This document shows, one piece after another, positions 46,137 to 55,200 of a stretch of DNA of 64,000 bases. How positions within the stretch are numbered: position 1 is the stretch's first letter; each line of letters opens with the position of its first letter. The translations under genes were made by a program, and so were the position numbers. Below the pieces are notes generated by a model that saw only the letters and a program-made list of their open reading frames with translations, had not been told where the DNA came from and did not search any database. The stretch spans positions 124,001-188,000 of the forward strand of contig JAYJMM010000040.1 in NCBI GenBank assembly GCA_037349105.1. Direction: 5' to 3'. This DNA comes from Limnomonas spitsbergensis (lineage: Eukaryota > Chlorophyta > Chlorophyceae > Chlamydomonadales).

Positions 46137-48700
46137 TGGAAGAGGAGATCGCCAGAGCGGGCCTGAGTTCCTTTTGTGTGGCTTTTATTGATGATTTGCT
46201 GGTGTACAGTGATACACCAGCGGAGCACATCAAGCATGTGGAGCTCATGCTGGACATGCTCCACAATGTCGGGTTGAGGGCACACCCCGACAAGTCGTTG
46301 TTTGGGTGTGCGACGGTAGAATACCTGGGTCACAACGTGTCGGCCCAGGGTGTCACGCCGCATGCAGCTAAAATTGCAGCGGTTATGGCGCTGCCTGAGC
46401 CCGCAACGGTGAAGAACATTCAGGAAGTCATGGGCTTCCTGAACTTCTACCGCTGCTACATTCCGGATTTCTCCAAGAAGGCAGCATGCATCAATGCATT
46501 GCTGGTCAAGGGGGTCCCGTTTGTGTGGGGGCCAGAGCAGTCGCAGGCGTTCCAGCTGATCAAAACGGAGATGTGCGAGGGCGGTAGGGTCCTGCGCAGA
46601 CCGGATTACAGTGGAACGGGGCCAGATGGCAAAGGACCGCCAAGGCCCTTCTTGCTGTACACTGACTTCTCTAAGCAGGGTATTGGAGCAGTACTAGGGC
46701 AGTGCGATGACAGCGGTCGGGAATATATGGTTGCATGCACGTCCAGATCCCTGAACAAGAGTGAGAGGAACTACTCCTCGTTTCAGGGGGAGATGCTGGC
46801 TGCAGTATATGCCGCGCGCACATACCGTCACATGCTGTTTGGGTGCAAGGTGCACCTCATCACTGACCATGAGCCACTGACCTACCTCATGGACAACCAG
46901 ACGCTAGTGGGCCAGCACGCTAGGTGGGCACTCATGCTCCAGGAGCTGGACATTACCATTGTCCACCGCTCTGGAGCATGCCACCAGAATGCGGACATTC
47001 CGTCCAGGTCGCCTCTCCCGTCCTCCGCTGACCGCACAGGAGCTAGGCTTGATGCGGTTGCATCAGAGCCGGCGGTCAGGGGGGAGGAGAGTGGGAGGCA
47101 GGTAGCCATGCTCACAGGGATGAGCAGGGTGAACCAGTGGCATGCCGACCAGTTGGTCCGTATGGCACAGGAAGGACGAAGGGGAGTGAAACTGTTGCGG
47201 GCTGCAGAGGCAGCTTGTGCGACAAGCGTGGTTGGGCAGGAGATATCCTCTGCCGCCACTGAGGATGATGAGCAAGCTCAGCCTGTCAGTACGGCAGAGC
47301 AGGCTTTCAGTGGCCGGGACAGAGCCAGGACAATGATCAGCGATGTACCGTCTGACCTTCCCCGGGTTGCACCGCCTCACGCACACGCAGGGGTGGACAC
47401 AGCGTGCCTGCCGGTACAGGCTGTGCGGACCATGGAGAAAGAAGGGGTGGTCCTCTTTGAGCCCTTTGGAGGTATGTGCTCTGGGCTGGAAATGGTGCTC
47501 AAAGCAGGAATTCCAGCGGTCCGGTATTTGTATGCAGATATCAGCGAAGAAGTGAGGGAGATTGCTGGGGGTCGTTTGGTGCAGTTGCACAAGCGATTTC
47601 CCCAGCTGCTGCCAGTGAAAGCGTTTGAGGATGTGTTCAGAGCGCTACCCCAGGATGTGTACGCCATTACGGCAGAGCACCTCCAGGGAGCAGGCGCCCA
47701 GGATGGGCGCCAGTGGTTTATGGTGGCTGGATGGGAGTGTCAGGACCTCTCATCAGCAGGCAAGGGGCGCGGGCTGGCGGGGGAACGAAGCAAGTCCTTC
47801 TTCCCGCTGGTCAAGTTGTTGGGCACTTTGCAGGTCCTGCAATTGTCCAGACCGCCCGCATACCTGATTGAGAATGTTGCGATGCAGCTGAATCAGAGGA
47901 GCACCAAGGCCAGTGTAGACGGGTTCAATGAAGTGTGTAGGGTCCTGGGGACGCCTGCACTGTTTGATGCGGCAAAGGTGGGGTCTTACGCCCACCGTAC
48001 CTGCAACTACTGGGGGAACATAGCCCCGTCTGAGGATATCGAGTTTGTAATTTGCGCTTCGGCCAGGCCCCATGAGGGGGTCGTGGATGATATTCTGGAC
48101 AAGGGCAGCAAGGCCCAGGTGGTCGCCTGTCCAGACAATGGAGGGTATCGCATCAATGTGACAGGACAGCCCAGGAGGGTGCTGCCCTGCTTGATGGCGA
48201 CTCCAGCATCATGTTCTTTCAGGAATGGGCAGAATGGGATGGTGTACAGGCCCATGGGGGACCTGCAGGAGCCCAATGCAAATGAACGTGAACGTGCCAT
48301 GGGGTATGCTGTAGGATCCACGTTGCCGCGACCAGACTTCCCAGAGGCTGCCAGGAGGGCAGCCTTGGGCAGGTGCATGGATTCGTGGGCATTGAGTGCA
48401 TGGTTCAATGTGGCACTTGAGTGTGCCAAAATATTACCGGATGAAATGGTGCGCAGAGCAAGGTTGCCAGGCCAGGACAGGGATCCTGTGCTTGGTGCCA
48501 CTTTAATGTCCAGCCACTACGCCCTTGCTACCGCAGGAAACGCATGCTCTGGCAGTGGGGAGGTGGCAGCGACGTACAGGCAGTGCCTGGGAGAATCCGC
48601 TGCGGCAGATTGGGCAGATGCAGCGCAGGAACCAGGTGGGAATACACCTGTGGCCAAAGCAGATGCTGGCAGTGTTGAGAGCGCTGACGGTGTGGGATAA
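46061..48700 (+). CDS. Pol, central part: RT palm/thumb, RNase H, cytosine-5 DNA methyltransferase
   Basis: Residue numbers count from the ATG at 46061, which is internal. RT continues with 'FIDDLL' (catalytic DD at 44-45) and 'EYLGH' (87-91). RNase H spans about 196-315 with D202, E244, D269 and D312 in the expected TDFS, GEML, TDHE and NADIPSR contexts. After a ~140-residue linker comes a DNMT3-like cytosine methyltransferase at about 462-785. Its motif I is 'FEPFGGMCSGLE', the catalytic loop is 'GWECQDLS' with Cys560, motif VI is 'IENVAM', and 'AHRTCNYWGN' resembles the DNMT3 'AHRARYFWGN' segment. The usual Pro before the catalytic Cys is Glu. The frame ends at TAA 48698 but stays open beyond it into integrase, so the stop may be a mutation. 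Confidence 0.88.
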   Translation: MGPELWMYTKLNFGLRNGPPFFQRMMEEEIARAGLSSFCVAFIDDLLVYSDTPAEHIKHVELMLDMLHNVGLRAHPDKSLFGCATVEYLGHNVSAQGVTPHAAKIAAVMALPEPATVKNIQEVMGFLNFYRCYIPDFSKKAACINALLVKGVPFVWGPEQSQAFQLIKTEMCEGGRVLRRPDYSGTGPDGKGPPRPFLLYTDFSKQGIGAVLGQCDDSGREYMVACTSRSLNKSERNYSSFQGEMLAAVYAARTYRHMLFGCKVHLITDHEPLTYLMDNQTLVGQHARWALMLQELDITIVHRSGACHQNADIPSRSPLPSSADRTGARLDAVASEPAVRGEESGRQVAMLTGMSRVNQWHADQLVRMAQEGRRGVKLLRAAEAACATSVVGQEISSAATEDDEQAQPVSTAEQAFSGRDRARTMISDVPSDLPRVAPPHAHAGVDTACLPVQAVRTMEKEGVVLFEPFGGMCSGLEMVLKAGIPAVRYLYADISEEVREIAGGRLVQLHKRFPQLLPVKAFEDVFRALPQDVYAITAEHLQGAGAQDGRQWFMVAGWECQDLSSAGKGRGLAGERSKSFFPLVKLLGTLQVLQLSRPPAYLIENVAMQLNQRSTKASVDGFNEVCRVLGTPALFDAAKVGSYAHRTCNYWGNIAPSEDIEFVICASARPHEGVVDDILDKGSKAQVVACPDNGGYRINVTGQPRRVLPCLMATPASCSFRNGQNGMVYRPMGDLQEPNANERERAMGYAVGSTLPRPDFPEAARRAALGRCMDSWALSAWFNVALECAKILPDEMVRRARLPGQDRDPVLGATLMSSHYALATAGNACSGSGEVAATYRQCLGESAAADWADAAQEPGGNTPVAKADAGSVESADGVG
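47444..48416 (+). other. Cytosine-5 methyltransferase domain (DNMT3-like) within pol
   Basis: SAM-binding motif I at about 47456, the catalytic Cys codon at 47738-47740 inside E-C-Q, and ENV motif VI at 47870-47878. A DNMT3-like HR...YWGN segment follows at about 47990. The order I-IV-VI-VIII is collinear, so this is not a permuted DRM-type enzyme. Expected role: transfer of methyl from SAM to cytosine C5 in DNA, perhaps on the element's own cDNA or on the chromatin it inserts into. Activity is not shown, because the PCQ proline is replaced by Glu. Confidence 0.85.
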
Positions 48701-49488
48701 TGTGATCCACCTGGGTTCGGGGCAGGGACCCCAGCCAAGGTGGACGTGTGGTCAGATGCGCCAGTATTGAGATACCTACGTGAAAAAATACACGCTCCAG
48801 GAACGGAGCTAGGAGAGCAGGCAAGGGTACAGCGCAGAGCCGCTCCTTTTCTGTGGGAATCAGAGAGGGGAGGAGTGTTGATACGACTTATGCCTGACGG
48901 AAGACGATGTGTAGTACCCAGGCCAGAGGACAGGCTGGCAGTGATCCAGGAGGCCCATGCTGGTACGGGCCATTTTGGCAGCCACCGCACAGCTTTCATG
49001 GTCATGCAGCAGCACTGGTGGAGGGGGCTCAGGGCAGCAGTCAGGAAGGTGGTGCAGGAGTGCGGTGTGTGTGATCGGGCCAGGGCGTCCACATTCAATC
49101 ACATACAGCCCGACCTGCATCCGCTGCCCATCGAGGGGTTATTTTTCCGGTGGGGAGTGGATCTGTGTGGACCATTCACCACCACGCCCAGGGGCAATCG
49201 ATTTGTGATGGTGTGTGTGGAGCATTACTCCAAATGGGTGGAGTTAATCCCCATTCCAAGCAAGGCGTCAGATGTGACGGCCTTGGCTTTCTTCCAGAAT
49301 GTGGTAGCACGGTTCGGGGGCTGCGCAGAGGTGGTGACGGACCAACAGAGTTCCAGGGAGAATTCCAGGACATGTTACTGGATTGCTTTATTGATCACCG
49401 CACCACTTCTGCCAATCACCCCCAGACAGACGGGCTGTCCGAGAGGGCAGTCCAGACTCTCAAGACAGGACTGCGCAAGTGCTGCTAG
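48701..49488 (+). pseudogene. Integrase: H2C2 zinc domain and broken DDE core
   Basis: The frame follows directly from the TAA at 48698, with no ATG of its own. The H2C2 domain is seen as HX4H (near 48956-48973) and CX2C (near 49061-49072). The first catalytic Asp is in 'WGVDLCG' (49160-49162). The second is in 'VVTD' (about 49340). Immediately after it the frame is lost: comparison with the usual TDxGxEF pattern suggests about 4 bases are missing. The rest of the core continues in the -1 frame with 'NHPQTDGLSER', which holds the catalytic Glu, and meets a TAG at 49486. The frame stays open beyond that stop. As it stands this copy cannot make a complete integrase. Confidence 0.85.
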
Positions 49489-49518
49489 GAGGGCAGCAGC
49501 GACGATTCCTGGGACAAG

Positions 49519-50547
49519 ATGGTACCATGGGTGGCGTTGGGCTTCCGCTGCTCGCCGCAGCAGGCCACGCGCATGGCGCCATACGAGGTTCTGTTTGGGC
49601 AGAGACCCACGTTCCCCTCCAGAGTGGGGGCGGACCTATGGAGCACCGCCAAGGTGGCAACAGCAGAGGAGGCAGCGGACCTGCTCCTGGCCAGAGTGGC
49701 TAGGATCAAAGAGGCGCTGCCAGTTGCGGGTGAGCACCTAAAGATCGCACAGCACCGCGATAAGCTGCGCTATGCAAGGATCAGGGGAGGAGGATACGTC
49801 CCCCAGATCAGACGTTTCGCAGAAGGCGATTACGTGTATGTCAGATATTCATCGGAGCGCCGTAGCCTGGATCCTAAGGCTAGGCCAGAGATCATGAGAG
49901 ATAAAAGGCTGGGAGAAACAGGCACACTGGTGTTGGAGGGAGCAGACGGTTTGACAGTGACAGAGAACGCTGTCAACTGCTCCCCGTGCCACTTGCCCAA
50001 CCTCCGAGGGGTGGTCGATTTCAGTGGGGCAAGGCCCAATAACAGCTTGTCTTGTGAGCTGTGCCAACTGCCAGATCGCGGAGATGTGATGCTGTTGTGC
50101 GATGTCTGCAACACAAGTTGGCACATGGATTGCTTGGTACCAGCTCTTGATGAGGTGCCTGAGGGCGATTGGTTGTGCCCACGGTGCCAGCCGGACGACA
50201 AGGTCGCTGGGCCCGCTGAGATAGCAGGGCCCGCTGCAGAGCCAGAGCGCAGCGCAGCCGTCCAGGGGCGGCCAAGCCCAGCTGCCAGGGCAGCAGCCAG
50301 GGCGGCCCCGGATGCCTACATCATGGATAAGCCTGAGGTGGAGGTTATGGCCACCAACCCAGCTACGCGGCAAATGGAGCGGGGCATCGCAAGGCCAATG
50401 GCGAACGGATTGTACGACATCTCGTACACCACTGGCCGGGGAGAGGCCAATGTCACCCCGAGGGCAGTTGCCAGACCGGCCAAGGTGGCCAAAGAAGCAG
50501 CGAAGGAGGAGGAGGAATCGGCACTTGAAGGGTGCACCGATACCTGA
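49519..50547 (+). CDS. Integrase C-terminal region with PHD finger
   Basis: It lies in the same frame as the end of the integrase core, separated from it only by the TAG at 49486; the ATG at 49519 is probably internal. Residues 1-45 match the Ty3/gypsy core C-terminus ('MAPYEVLFGQRP'). Residues ~95-150 resemble the SH3-like C-terminal domain ('FAEGDYVYVR'). A complete C4HC3 PHD finger follows: C179/C182, C194/C197, H202/C205 and C220/C223, with the typical 'DVMLLCDVCNTSWH' core and 'GDWLCPRC'. PHD fingers usually bind the histone H3 tail. Here it takes the place held by a chromodomain in chromoviruses, suggesting targeting by a histone mark. The final ~115 residues are low-complexity and basic. 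Confidence 0.85.
   Translation: MVPWVALGFRCSPQQATRMAPYEVLFGQRPTFPSRVGADLWSTAKVATAEEAADLLLARVARIKEALPVAGEHLKIAQHRDKLRYARIRGGGYVPQIRRFAEGDYVYVRYSSERRSLDPKARPEIMRDKRLGETGTLVLEGADGLTVTENAVNCSPCHLPNLRGVVDFSGARPNNSLSCELCQLPDRGDVMLLCDVCNTSWHMDCLVPALDEVPEGDWLCPRCQPDDKVAGPAEIAGPAAEPERSAAVQGRPSPAARAAARAAPDAYIMDKPEVEVMATNPATRQMERGIARPMANGLYDISYTTGRGEANVTPRAVARPAKVAKEAAKEEEESALEGCTDT
50053..50187 (+). other. PHD finger (C4HC3) at the integrase C-terminus
   Basis: All eight zinc ligands are present with normal spacing, and the conserved Trp two residues before the seventh ligand is in place (GDWLC). There is no premature stop inside it. The family binds histone H3 N-terminal tails. Which mark is read cannot be told from sequence alone. 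Confidence 0.9.
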
Positions 50548-51080
50548 ACCTCATGGAAGGTCGAGCCCAGAGCGGCAAGGCTGCTGAGCATGTGACGGTA
50601 CTCACACCGCAACCGACAGGAAAGGGCAGAGGCTGAGCAACAGAAGACGCTTTCAGGCACAGCGCACCTGGTCCTAGTGCGCGGCAGGTGCTGGTCCGGA
50701 GGCCAGCGAGTCAATGGCAGTTTATGCTAGGTGGCGACAAGACCTAGAGCAGCAACGGGTTATGAAAATTTGTTTCTCCAGAGCCGCAGCAGCAAGGCTG
50801 CGGTAGTACATATGCGGGAGCGTGGACAACAAGACTTGATTTTGTGGAGTAGTGATAGTAACCAAGGGGGCAGAAGCCGCTGCTGCGGCGCACATTTCCT
50901 GTGGCCTTAAAAGACCAGGCGTCTAGGGCGCAGTGGGGCGAGAGCAGCGGTTATACTTAGCCTGGCCTGATGATTCTGATTAACAGCCAAGTTTGGTGAT
51001 GAGCAACTGAGATGCTTAGAATGACGCGCAGTATGTGCGCATTGCTTGCAGAGATTATGTGAATTTTGCCGTGAAGGAAG
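50548..51080 (+). other. 3' untranslated region of the retroelement
   Basis: Non-coding stretch after the integrase/PHD stop. No long ORF continues and no recognisable domain or RNA gene is visible. It leads into the 28-bp repeats. Confidence 0.6.
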
Positions 51081-51248
51081 CCTGAACCAGGCAGATGCGT
51101 TTGGACGGCCTGAACCAGGCAGATTTGTGTATATGGCCTGAACCAGGCAGATGCGTGTGGACGGCCTGAACCAGGCAGATTTGTGTATATGGCCTGAACC
51201 AGGCAGATGCGTGTAGAAGGCCTGAACCAGGCAGATTTGCTTTGATAG
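51081..51248 (+). repeat. Six 28-bp tandem repeats
   Basis: Copies start at 51081, 51109, 51137, 51165, 51193 and 51221, each with 'cctgaaccaggcagat'. The tails tend to alternate between 'gcgtgtggacgg'-like and 'ttgtgtatatgg'-like, giving a 56-bp super-period. Within each copy gcctg and caggc can pair around a short AAC loop, so the transcript could form a row of small hairpins. Confidence 0.9.
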
Positions 51249-51345
51249 TTTGATCTTCTGAGGTGTACATATTGCCAGAAATTTCTTCCTAACAGTACCG
51301 ACCCCTTTTTCCGGCTCCCAGCGCATGCCCGATAGGCTTAACGCT

Positions 51346-51359
51346 GAGGAGCGGGGGGG
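51346..51359 (+). promoter_or_regulatory. Possible polypurine tract
   Basis: 'gaggagcggggggg' is almost all purine and sits between the coding end and the TATA-containing LTR-like region, where a plus-strand primer should be. It is followed at 51363 by 'tgaagtag', a possible LTR 5' end. One C interrupts it. There is no second LTR copy to confirm the boundary. Confidence 0.35.
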
Positions 51360-51362
51360 CGA

Positions 51363-51960
51363 GTGAAGTAGTAGGGGCGGTACCCACGAGACAGGGACAC
51401 CCAGACTTACCCCTAGGCAGAGAGACTTCCTGCTAGGGCTGAACCTTACAGTAGCCAGTTAACAGCTCTTGTCTGAAGTACAAGGAGCATGTTTGTGAGT
51501 AGAAGGACACCTCTATAAGGCGCCTTTACCGGAGATTACGGAGTTTACCATATTGGCGCGTTTACTGCTTTATGGTGCGACAGCTGTCACGGTATATTAC
51601 GGTATACGTGCCAAAACCGTTTAGGCCGCAGTTTGCGACCTCGGAGGCTTCGCAGCTTCCCTGCGGATCCTCCTTATTTGAATAGGAACCTAGAAACCCG
51701 CTTACACCAGGGGTTTAGCTGTCCCGTTATTTGAATTGGGCCTGCCGGGTCCCTGTATCCCGGCAATTGCCTAAACTAGTTACTTCGTCCCTTTCAAAAG
51801 GACAGACCTCTTCTGTAACAAGCTCCGGCCGTCACCCAGTGCGTGAGACCCGAGTTGTACCTTAAGTCAGTACCTACAACAAGTCAAGACTACCCCAGCT
51901 TCCGCTGAGATAGCAAGAGAACAAGACCTCAGTTGAGGAACGAGATCCCTGCCGAACAAG
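51363..51960 (+). other. LTR-like region (boundaries uncertain)
   Basis: It lies between the integrase end and the Gag start, so it should hold the LTR. It contains a TATA-like box at 51514. The segment at about 51545-51805 has a diverged relative at 63094-63358, including a conserved palindromic word (gacagctgtc) and 'gtatacgtgccaaaaccgt'. Because only one copy is present here, TG...CA ends and a tRNA primer-binding site could not be fixed. Confidence 0.5.
51514..51520 (+). promoter_or_regulatory. TATA-like box
   Basis: 'tataagg' within 'cctctataaggcgcc', about 720 bases upstream of the Gag ATG and inside the LTR-like region. The position suits a U3/R promoter. Transcription is not demonstrated. 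Confidence 0.4.
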
Positions 51961-52239
51961 TAGTTTGCAGTCTACGATCCCGTACCCTCACCGCGTGTGA
52001 CGCGGTAAGTGCACCTGATTGCCTAGCTGGTTCGCGACCAGACAGCCTGAAGGCCTGCGCCAACCCTTGCTATTGCCTGACATACAAATACAAATCTAGC
52101 AGCTTAACTCGTTGAGCACCCGCAGCCAGTGAGTAGTCACGAAGTCTGCCCGTAGGCGCCCATCACTGTCGTGAGGGAGAAGTCCGCCACGGACCTGAAG
52201 CGCACAACGCACCCCGCCCCTACTACTTCACTACAGGAC
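51961..52239 (+). other. Leader between LTR-like region and Gag
   Basis: Short non-coding stretch. It contains a near-palindrome 'ctggttcgcgaccag' at about 52028-52042. The Gag frame is already open from a GTG at 52171, but the first ATG in frame is at 52240. No convincing primer-binding site was found. Confidence 0.45.
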
Positions 52240-55200
52240 ATGGCGACGTTGTTAGCCGCCCTTGGACAGGTGTCCAAGGGAGGGGCGGAGCACGAAGCGG
52301 CCCTGGCTGTTAAGAACTTCGCAGACGAATGGTGTAACGGCGTGACAGGAGATCAGGAGGAACCTGGATCTGAGCCTGAGGACGAGGAGGATCAAGAGTG
52401 GGAAGGATTTGAAACAGTGGCGCAGCGGCCAGAGGAGCTCAGGGAGGTCCAAAGGTGGCAGCAGCAGGCAAGGGCCGCGCCAACGCCAATACCCAGATCA
52501 GAAATTTTTGAGATCAGCAGTGAACCGAGCCTCAGGGGGCGGCCAAGAGGCGGGGAAGCGCCCAGGACCAGCAGCCTAGCTGCCAGTGAAAGGGCAGAGC
52601 TGACTAGCCGATCGCTCGCCAGGATGGCAGAGCAAGGCGTAGACACGTGCAGGGCCAGCAGACAGGAGTCATATGCGCTGCTGCGCATAGTGGAAGGCAA
52701 GGAGAATATTTGCCAAGAGGTGCAAGTGGACCACATCGAGGAGTTCTTGAGGAACAGACAAGTGGGACCAGCAAGGGGGACCCTGCAGGAAGTTGAACCT
52801 GCAGGCAGCACCAGGAGCAGCGGACCCAGAAGGCAGGAGGCCAGGGAGGAGACGCGATCAGACTCCTACGCCAGAGACGATACTGGTGGAACACAGCCAG
52901 GCAGGCAGTACCAGGCGCCGCCCAGGGGGCAGGCAGGCAGTACGGAACAGCCAGGTGGATACAGCCAGGAGCCGCCTAGGGAGCAGGCAGGCAGCAGAGA
53001 GCAACATGACCGGCAGAACCTAGAGCCGCCCAGGGGGCAGGCAGACGGCGCGGATCAGCGAAACTGGCAGGGCCAGGAGCCGCCCAGGGGGCAGGTTGGA
53101 AACAGCGAATCGGCGCAGCAAAACTGGCAGGGCCAGGAGCCGCCCAGGGGGCAGGCTGGAAACAACGGATCAGCGCAGCAAAACTGGCAGGGCCAGGAGC
53201 CGCCCAGGGGGCAGGCTGGAAACAGCGGATCAGCGCAGCAAAGTTGGCAAAACCAGGGGTCGCCCAGGGGGCAGGCAGAATCGGACAGAGGAGCACAACC
53301 TTGGAGATCCAGACCTGTGGAGCAGCAGAGTAGAAGTGAGGCGGGGTGGCCACCACCTGCAGGGAGCAGAGACTCCGCAGGCAGGGCAGGCAGACGGCCG
53401 TCTGGAGAGAACCATGCTCAGGAGGAGCCATATAACAGACACAGCGGATACCAGCAGGATCGCAAACCATCAGGGGGCGGCGGAGATGGATCTGGATCAC
53501 ACTCTGGATCAGAGGATTCAGGGTCAAATAGAGCAGACAGGCGCGGGCCAGGGGCCAGGCGGGAGTCAAGTGACCAGGAAATGAGAAGGCTCGAGTGGGA
53601 GCAGGCAAGGAACAATCTGCAGCTGCAGCAGCAGATGATCTCGCAATTGGTAGGGGTTGCCAAATTTGCCAAGATTCCCACTATCCAAGGCAATGTGCCG
53701 GTGCTGGACATGTCGCACCCGGGCGCGGTTGCAGCCAGGACGTATTGCCAAGCGTGTGGCTACTGGGGTTCACACAACAGACTGGCGCTGTCAGATGAAC
53801 CGCCAGCACTGGCGGTGGTAGCAGGGGAGATTACAGGATCGTGCCAATCGCCATCAGCTATGGCTATGCTGGTGAAGTCACTGGTCAAGATGTGGGACAG
53901 CAAGCCTGCGTGTGTGGGGCCGCTGATGTCGGCCATCAGGGCAGCGCCCCACGCAGGAGAAAGGGCTGCCAGAGAGGTGGACAAGATCAGGGATCTGTGG
54001 ACTGCCCCAGTGGGGGAACAGTGCCGTGAGACATCGCTGCTCACCCTGTGGATCAGGGTGGTGCAAGCGGAGGTGGGGAAGCCAACCTCAGAGGAGAGGA
54101 CAGCTATCTCCAACCTCAGGTTGGGAGTGAAGACCACTCTTGATCCGGAAGTTAAGTCAGAGGAGACTGTGGAGGCGTTTGCTCACAGAGTACTGTCAAC
54201 AGCGCAGTTGCTGCAGATCTCGAGGGATGCAGTGGACCACTTTGGCAGGCGACACTCAGTCTCGCACATGTTTCATGACGGGCTGCAAGCAGCTACAAAA
54301 GCAAAGCTCAGCGAATTCGTCGTCACAGTGCCAGGGTACCTGAGTATGACGGATGAAGACCAGATCACAGTGCTGACTCAGCAGGTGGTGATGTGGGAGA
54401 AGTTCGCCCTGGAAATGGGGGACCTAGGAGGAGCAAGCCTGAGGCAGGTGGCCAGCAGTGGACTTGGCCAGGGCGAGGCGCAGTACAACAAAGGAAGGAG
54501 AGAGCGGACTGGACAGTGGGAGATGCGGGCTCGCCTGGACGGGGCAGTGATCCCCGCAGGTCCAGCTGCAGCACAGCCACAGCGGAGTGAGGGTAAGCCC
54601 AGAGGAGTTTCCTGGGCAGACCAACCCGCAGCGCAGCACAACAGCGCAGGGAGCGCTATGGGGGTACCCAAGGCGTGTTACCAGTGTGGTAGCACAGCGC
54701 ATCTGGCCAGGGACTGCAGAGTACCCAGGGCCAGGGATGAGCGCAGAGATGAGCGCAGGGATCAGCGCAGGCCAGCGCCGCTAGCTACAGACATAACAAC
54801 TGGGCAGGCCAGACCGCCGCCGCAGCAGTATCCTCTACCGCCCAGGCCGCCGCAGGGACAGGCGGCTGGCAGGCCGTATGATCGGAACCAGGGCAACAGG
54901 CCGTATCCAAGGCCAGGGCCAGGCCAGGGTGGTCAGGCGCAGCAGGCGGCACATGTGTCGCACCTGACCAGACCAACAGGGCAGGCTGAGCCTGAGGGCT
55001 GGCACCAGACGATGGCTGAGATGCTCAGCGAGTCGGTGGCTCTAATGACGCAGGTTGGGCTGATGCCCAAGCCTGTGGAATTTAAACAGGCAGTTCACAA
55101 TGCCCGCCCTAAGTCATTCTTGCCAGAACCTTTCAGGGAGGAGGAACCTGAGCAGAGCCTCAGGGAACCTGCCTCCAGGAAGGGAGAAAAGAAGCTGGTG

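Noticed and set aside
52171..52173. GTG at 52171 as the ORF1 start
   Set aside because: Eukaryotic initiation favours ATG; the first in-frame ATG is at 52240, and the upstream residues are not domain-like.
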